From Arthrobacter sp. Hiyo8 (GTDB lineage: Bacteria > Actinomycetota > Actinomycetes > Actinomycetales > Micrococcaceae): DNA of 64,000 nucleotides. The stretch's first letter is position 1, and every line of letters begins with the position of its first letter. The translations under genes and the position numbers were made by a program. The stretch covers positions 3,286,001 through 3,350,000 of the forward strand of contig AP014719.1 in NCBI GenBank assembly GCA_001549895.1, given 5' to 3'. Below are positions 59,014 through 64,000 of this stretch, piece by piece. A model generated the notes under the pieces. It searched no databases. It was not told the DNA's origin and saw nothing but the letters and a program-made list of their open reading frames with translations.

Positions 59014-59938
59014 TCGCGATTGTTGTGGCATACAAAAACGGTTCCGAGCTGGCGGAATGTTGCCAGGGGTTGGCGGATCTGGATGATGTCGATCGGGTCA
59101 TAATTGTTGATAATTCGCATGGCGTAGCCGGCTCGTGTCTCGATGCATCCGGGCTGGTTCTGGGCCGAAGATGATACATGCTATTCCTCCATCCAATCTT
59201 GGGTTCGCCGGTGGAAACAATTTCGGCATAGAACTAGCCCGAGAACTGAATGCGGCGCGCGTCCTGATTTGCAATCCCGACGTTATAGTTGGCCCGGATA
59301 CTCTCTCCGGATTGCTCCGCGAAATGGATTCGCGTTCATTGGATTTGATTTCACCGTATATGCGGGAGGTCGATAGGGACAATTATCCCGTTGACTTTAT
59401 GTGGCCGGGATGGGATTTTTGGCTTGGACGTGGGGTCTTGGACATTTCTTTGGCATCGAGAATTCGGCGCTATTTGCCAACCTTTTACGGAGCCTGTTTC
59501 GTTATTCGAGTGGATTTGCTAGATGACATTGGTGGCTTATGCGAGGATTTTTTCCTTTATGCTGAAGAGTTGGATTTCTGCAGGCGTATTGATGACTCGG
59601 GAGGTCGCTGGAGCGTGTCCAAAGAATACGGTGTGTTTCACGCAAGAGGATCAAGTATTTCTCCGACCGGCGGACCGCGGAAGTCGTTGACATCGCTGCA
59701 TCATTCGTCACGCTCTGCAGTCATAGTTGGTCGAAAATATTGGCCGCTAGCTGCCCTCTGGTGGACCGTGGTGCGCTTTGGTTGGGCGGTGAAATTCCTT
59801 CTGAAGGGCAACCATTTGGGTTTCCGTGCTGTGATACTCGGAGTGCTCTCTGGTTGGAGAGCACCTCTCACTGCGGGTTCCGCCAAGGCGACTCGATCAT
59901 CTATCACCACAGCGTTGCGACAATTGTTTCGGCGTTAA
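59010..59938 (+). CDS. Glycosyltransferase family 2 protein, frameshifted
   Basis: GT-A fold: AIVVAYKNGSELAECCQGLADL and VIIVDNSH at the N-terminus, then after a lost base near 59150 PPSNLGFAGGNNFGIELARELNA, ICNPDVIV, GACFVIRVDLLDDIGGLCEDFFLYAEELDFCRRI (acceptor ED motif) and VFHARGSS. The pattern resembles rhamnosyltransferases. Start GTG 59010 overlaps the stop of the preceding gene, so three glycosyltransferases are coupled. Confidence 0.82.
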
Positions 59939-60001
59939 GCACTGCCAGTTCTATTTACCGGATTAGATAATCACGGCGCCGGAGCGCCTCGAGGAGACCC
60001 A

Positions 60002-61144
60002 ATGCCAATCATTATGCCGATCTATGGCACGAGGCCCGAAGCAATAAAGATGGCCCCGATCATTAATTCGTTGAATATGTCGCCAGACATGGATTGCTTC
60101 GTCACGGTAACAGGTCAGCACAGAGACATGCTGGATCAAGTCAATGTGCTGTTTGATATAGTCCCTGATGCAGATTTGGACATCATTCAGCAAAGGCAAA
60201 GCCTGAACTCCATTCTAACCAGGACTGTTGACGGCCTTGATCAGCTCTTCTCCCGTACTCGCCCGGACGCAGTTGTTGTCCAAGGCGATACGACAACTTC
60301 GACGGCGGGAGCTATCTCGGCCTTCTATCACGGTATACCCGTCGTGCATGTAGAAGCCGGACTAAGGAGCGGTGATCTGTTCTCCCCATTTCCTGAGGAA
60401 GCCAATCGCAAGTTAACTTCGCAAGTCGCGAGTCTACACTTAGCTCCCACAAGCGTCAGTAAAGCGAATCTTCTAAGGGAGAACATTGATCATCGCGACG
60501 TTGTAGTTACGGGTAACACCGTCATCGATGCGCTTTTCGCCACGGCGAAGAAGACTATTGAGTTCTCTGATGATCGATTGGAGAGTCTGTCTTCCAGTGC
60601 AAGGAGGATCGTGCTGGTAACCACCCACCGGAGAGAGAACCAAGGGGAAACCATGCACGGAATCGGCCGAGCGTTGGCGCGGATTGCCGACGCCGAGCCT
60701 GGGGTGACTATCGTTCTGCCGGTCCACAAGAATCCTGCTGTTCGTGAAGCGGTTTTACCTTACCTGTCGGACAGGCCAAACATCATCGTCACTGAGCCGC
60801 TTGCGTACGGCGAGTTCACGAGGATGCTGTCCTTAGCTCATGTTGTCCTTACAGACTCCGGTGGAGTCCAAGAGGAAGCTCCTAGCTTTGGAAAGCCTGT
60901 GCTGGTGATGAGGGACAATACCGAGCGTCCTGAGGCAGTAGCGGCCGGAACCGTCCGGTTGATTGGCACGGATGAGAGCAGAATCTATAAAGAAGTTACC
61001 GACCTGCTACGTAACGAAGAGTCTTATTTGTCGATGGCTAATGCGGTGAATCCATATGGTGATGGCAGGGCTGCCGAGCGTTCCGTGGCCGCGATAAGGG
61101 CACTTCTCGGCATCGGCGAACGCATGGATGAGTTCCTTCTGTAG
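60002..61144 (+). CDS. wecB: UDP-N-acetylglucosamine 2-epimerase, non-hydrolysing
   Basis: 380 residues, intact. It interconverts UDP-GlcNAc and UDP-ManNAc, supplying ManNAc-type sugars to the polysaccharide. Conserved parts: YGTRPEAIKMAPII, TGQHRDMLDQV, VVVQGDTTTSTAGAISAFY, HVEAGLRSGDLFSPFPEEANRKL, TTHRRENQGE, LTDSGGVQEEAPSFGKPVLVMRDNTERPEA. Start ATG 60002 follows GGAGACCCA. Last gene of the cluster. Confidence 0.93.
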   Translation: MPIIMPIYGTRPEAIKMAPIINSLNMSPDMDCFVTVTGQHRDMLDQVNVLFDIVPDADLDIIQQRQSLNSILTRTVDGLDQLFSRTRPDAVVVQGDTTTSTAGAISAFYHGIPVVHVEAGLRSGDLFSPFPEEANRKLTSQVASLHLAPTSVSKANLLRENIDHRDVVVTGNTVIDALFATAKKTIEFSDDRLESLSSSARRIVLVTTHRRENQGETMHGIGRALARIADAEPGVTIVLPVHKNPAVREAVLPYLSDRPNIIVTEPLAYGEFTRMLSLAHVVLTDSGGVQEEAPSFGKPVLVMRDNTERPEAVAAGTVRLIGTDESRIYKEVTDLLRNEESYLSMANAVNPYGDGRAAERSVAAIRALLGIGERMDEFLL

Positions 61145-61257
61145 CCTCGAGCACGATGGGCGCGTAGCGGTCAACACGAATAATGGTTTGTGTTGACGGC
61201 TCTTCGCGGATGAGCGCGGTGGGCATCCTGAGGCCGCGGTACGGAGACAGCGTTGCG

Positions 61258-61375
61258 GGCTCTCCACGGTTCGTGGTGAATGAACTGCTGCTGGATGTTC
61301 ATGCCGCCGTTCTTGCGGCACTGCGCAACAGGATACGCGTTTTGTAGTTGTCCGGGTTGGTGAACCCCCAATCAG
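61258..61375 (-). pseudogene. Terminal fragment of a second ISL3-family element
   Basis: The minus strand reads GFTNPDNYKTRILLRSAARTAA and a stop at 61299-61301, the C-terminus of an ISL3 transposase, like the element at 14.6-16.0 kb. Beyond the stop, GGCTCTCCACGGTTCGTGGTGAA (plus strand 61258-61280) is a terminal inverted repeat of the same type. The rest of the element is missing, cut off just before the recombinase genes. Confidence 0.75.
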
Positions 61376-61476
61376 TTAACCGGCCCTCGATGACCGGACA
61401 CGCCACGAATTTCCAGAAGCCCCGGATGCCGTCGTGGCGGTAGGAGACTGGAAACAGTCCTGCCGGAGGAGGACGC

Positions 61477-62532
61477 ATGGGACTAAAGGTTGCCCGGTCC
61501 GGGGATGGTCATATTCTCACGGGTGCTGCTGACGCCGCCGGGGAATTGGTCAACGGATTCCTGGCCCATCTGACGACAAGGAATTTCTCACCCGCAACGC
61601 GCCGGGCGTATGCGTTCGACCTGTTGAATTTCCTGCGTTTTCTCATGGAGCGAGGGCTCGGGCTGGCGGATGTCGCCCCGACTGATCTGTTCGATTACCT
61701 CGACTGGCAGCAGCAGCCGCAGAAGAATTCCGGCGCCACGGTTGTCCGGCTCACTTCACGCATGGGTGCAGCCCCGGCGACGATGAACCGGCGGATTGCT
61801 GCAGTGCGGAGCCTGTACGACTACGCCGCGATAGCCGGTGCCGTGAACGAGAACCCGGTCCCGGCGGCGCGGCGGTCTTCCGGTTTCCGTGCCATGCGGC
61901 GCGGGCTGCTCGGGCACCTGGGCAAAGGCCGCGAGCGTGGCGGGGGCAAGCTGGTGCGTGAAGCGAAGAGGCTTCCCTTTGCCCTGGATCCTGCCCAGGT
62001 GGCCGTTTTCATCGCCGATCTGCTGACCGCCCGCGATCGTTCGATGGCGCTGTTGATGCTGCTGGGCGGACTGCGCGCGTCAGAGGTACGGCTGCTGCCG
62101 CTGGCCAACGTCGATTTTGGTCTGCGGCGGGTCAGGGTTAAGGGCAAGGGCGGAAAGGAACGTGTCGTGCCGGTCGACCCGTCATTCTTCACGGAACTGG
62201 CGTCCTACCTGCGCACCGAGCGTCCGGCCGGCTGCACTGCCCGGGAATGCTTCGTGGTGTTGCGAGGACCGACCACAGGCCATGCCCTGACCGAAGCCGG
62301 TCTACGGCGGATCTTCCGCACCCACCGGCTGCGGGCAGGCACCCCGCTGGTGCGTCCACACCGGCTGCGCCATACCTATGGAACGGAACTCGCCGCTGCC
62401 GGAATCGACCTGCTGGTGCTGCGCGACCTCATGGGCCACGCCAGCCCGGAGACGACCGCCGGCTATGTCCATCTGTCGGCAACAACGCTGGCCGAGGAGT
62501 ACGCGGCTGCCAGATCACGATTGGAGTCATGA
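61477..62532 (+). CDS. Tyrosine recombinase A, Tn554 TnpA-like
   Basis: 351 residues, intact. The N-terminal SAM-like DNA-binding domain is FLAHLTTRNFSPATRRAYAFDLLNFLRFLMERG. Catalytic residues: R in LLGGLRASEVRLLPL, K in VKGKGGKERVVPV, HRLRH, LMGHASPETTAGYVHL with the tyrosine. ATG 61477 follows GGAGGAGG. Its stop overlaps the start of the next recombinase gene (ATGATG). Paired, overlapping recombinase genes are typical of Tn554-type and recombinase-in-trio elements. Confidence 0.88.
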   Translation: MGLKVARSGDGHILTGAADAAGELVNGFLAHLTTRNFSPATRRAYAFDLLNFLRFLMERGLGLADVAPTDLFDYLDWQQQPQKNSGATVVRLTSRMGAAPATMNRRIAAVRSLYDYAAIAGAVNENPVPAARRSSGFRAMRRGLLGHLGKGRERGGGKLVREAKRLPFALDPAQVAVFIADLLTARDRSMALLMLLGGLRASEVRLLPLANVDFGLRRVRVKGKGGKERVVPVDPSFFTELASYLRTERPAGCTARECFVVLRGPTTGHALTEAGLRRIFRTHRLRAGTPLVRPHRLRHTYGTELAAAGIDLLVLRDLMGHASPETTAGYVHLSATTLAEEYAAARSRLES

Positions 62533-64000
62533 TGCCTACTGTCACCAAACCCCTCCTCTCCCCGGCCCCGGTGATAGAGATCTGCGCGAGGACTACTTCG
62601 GGTTCGTCGAGGAACTTTCCTACGGTCCGCAGGCAAAATACCTGCGCCGCCTGCGTGCGGCTGCCTTCCTGGACAACTGCCCGAATCCCGTGGAGTGGAT
62701 GCGTCGTCCCGTCGCCGAACGCCTTCTGCAGATCAAACGCCTCGACGCCTGGGCCTTCCTCTCCTGGTGCTTTGCCACCGGCCGGCTCGTCCCCGACCTG
62801 GAACTGCTCACACTCAAAGGCAAGGGCACTCATTTCTCGCTCTGGTCCCGGCTGCATCCAGACGACAACACCGCGGTTAGCCGGGCGGCCACGACGTTCG
62901 ACTGGAGCGCGGAATGGGCACAACGCGTCATCGGCAACGCGTTTCCGCTGCTTTGCATGACCCGCGGCGTCGACCTGCAATCCATGACGGACGCCGATCT
63001 GGATGCAGTGGAGCGGGCTATCGCAACATCGACGCTCCTGGCGCCGCGCACGCGGCGAGTCCTTGGCAGTCAGCACCGCTGCCTGCGAAAGCTCTGCTAT
63101 CAGCTGGGAGTCACGGACATCCCGCCCGTTCACCCCAACCGCCGGGAGCGGACGCCGGCGCAACGGGCCGAGGGAGTGCCGCAGCCGCTGATCCGCCCCG
63201 TCATCGCCCGCTACCTCACGACCATCGCAGCGACACTTCGCCCAGCCACTGTTACCTCCCGGGCAGAACACCTGACCCTGCTGACAGTCTGGCTTTCCGG
63301 GAAACACCCCGAATGCCGCGAACTCACTGGCCTGACCCGCCGCCACCTCGAAGAATTCCTGGCCTGGGATGCAACCCGGCTCTCCCAAGGACGGAGGGGA
63401 CGCGGGCAACGGATCTCGGTCACTCACCATATGCACGTCGTGATCAACCTGCGCAGCTTCTTCGATGACCTCACCGCCTGGGGATGGGCCGACCGGCCGG
63501 CCGAGACTGTTGTCCACCGCGCGGACATCCCGCGGCCGCCAGCACCGCTGCCCAGGGCACTGCCCCCGCAAACAGACAGCGCCCTGATGAAAGCCGTCGC
63601 GAACCTCCCCGACACCGCCGCCCGCGCCGGGATCACCCTGCTGCGAGGCGGCGGCCTGCGGCTCGGGGAACTACTCGACCTCGAACTCGACTGCCTCTGG
63701 GACCTTCCCGGTCACGGCACCTGGCTCAAGGTCCCGCTGGGCAAGCTCAACACCGAGCGCGTGGTCCCTCTCGATGACGCGACCCTGGCCGCCCTGGACC
63801 AATGGATGAGCGAACGGGGTTCCCAGCGGGCACTGCCGCATCCGCGCACCGGCCGCCCCGCAGACTTCCTGTTCACCTTGCGCGGCACCCGAATCGGAGC
63901 AACCCGGATTCGCCGCGGCCTTGACGACGCGGTTCAAGCTGCCGGGCTCGTCCGCCCCGACGGAACACCCGAACATGTCACCCCGCATCAGCTCCGCCAC
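62529..64000 (+). CDS. Tyrosine recombinase B, Tn554 TnpB-like, 3'-partial
   Basis: A long recombinase with an N-terminal extension of about 300 residues before the integrase domain, as in TnpB of Tn554. Catalytic residues seen so far are R in LLRGGGLRLGELLDLELD, K in GKLNTERVVPLDD, and HQLRH at the right edge. One base is lost within the first 15 codons (repair gives APGDRDLREDYFGFVEEL). From there to the end of the window the frame stays open. The final catalytic histidine and tyrosine lie outside the window. A third gene (tnpC) may follow. Confidence 0.83.

Noticed and set aside
61145-61476. tRNA-type attachment site upstream of the recombinases
   Set aside because: No tRNA cloverleaf or T-loop sequence is visible; the interval holds an ISL3 end and the ribosome site of the recombinase gene.

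Overview
The window is GC-rich actinobacterial DNA. Its gene content and protein styles (a paaABCDE phenylacetate operon, an actinobacterial Flp/Tad pilus locus, a DUF222-HNH endonuclease gene, a SipW-like peptidase fused to DUF5305, LytR-CpsA-Psr and DUF4012 proteins) suggest a soil member of the Micrococcaceae such as Arthrobacter or a close relative. This is inferred from protein style only; there is no rRNA gene and I see no tRNA gene.

Reading caution: most long genes are broken by apparent frameshifts. Wherever I could trace one, it was a loss of one base, usually in a run of G or C, and protein homology continued in the frame one step back. This is what homopolymer under-calling in a draft assembly looks like, so I annotate such genes as single CDSs spanning the shifts and flag each one. 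Genuinely damaged genes are listed separately.

Layout. 1-2.5 kb: the end of a PEP-synthase/rifampin-phosphotransferase-like gene, then a dispersed palindromic repeat. 3.0-10.4 kb: a Flp/Tad pilus operon (two pilins, TadE- and TadG-like proteins, CpaB, CpaE/TadZ, TadA, TadB, TadC). 10.5-13.8 kb: a signalling block with an Hpt-like protein lacking its histidine, a convergent OmpR-type regulator and a membrane histidine kinase. 14.4-16.3 kb: an ISL3-family element with an 8-bp target duplication, inserted in a second copy of the repeat. 16.3-21.3 kb: paaABCDE and an enoyl-CoA isomerase gene behind a clear promoter, then a PadR/membrane-protein pair with a perfect palindromic operator. 22.9-24.4 kb: DUF222-HNH. 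24.5-27.8 kb: gene debris, a DUF2127 protein, an ABC exporter and a membrane protein. 27.8-30.4 kb: an ArsR regulator divergent from an M-box riboswitch that precedes an NRAMP-related magnesium transporter. 30.5-37.8 kb: cell-envelope proteins and a PAS-EAL phosphodiesterase. 38.0-43.0 kb: IS30 and IS21 elements around a membrane-protein gene. 43.2-47.0 kb: a second, decayed copy of the regulator/Hpt module, a secreted protein with a SipW-DUF5305 peptidase, and an EAL pseudogene. 47.6-61.1 kb: galU, a tyrosine phosphatase, a wall-anchored protein, DUF4012, a priming sugar transferase and a polysaccharide cluster (Wzy-, Wzx-like, three glycosyltransferases, WecB). 61.3-64.0 kb: an ISL3 remnant and two overlapping tyrosine recombinases running off the right edge, resembling TnpA/TnpB of Tn554-type elements.

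How the parts fit: much of the window concerns the cell surface (pilus, exopolysaccharide, wall-anchored and secreted proteins), with c-di-GMP turnover and two-component-like signalling in between. The paa operon is a catabolic unit and the M-box/NRAMP block a magnesium-homeostasis unit. Insertion sequences and duplicated signalling fragments mark the accessory parts.
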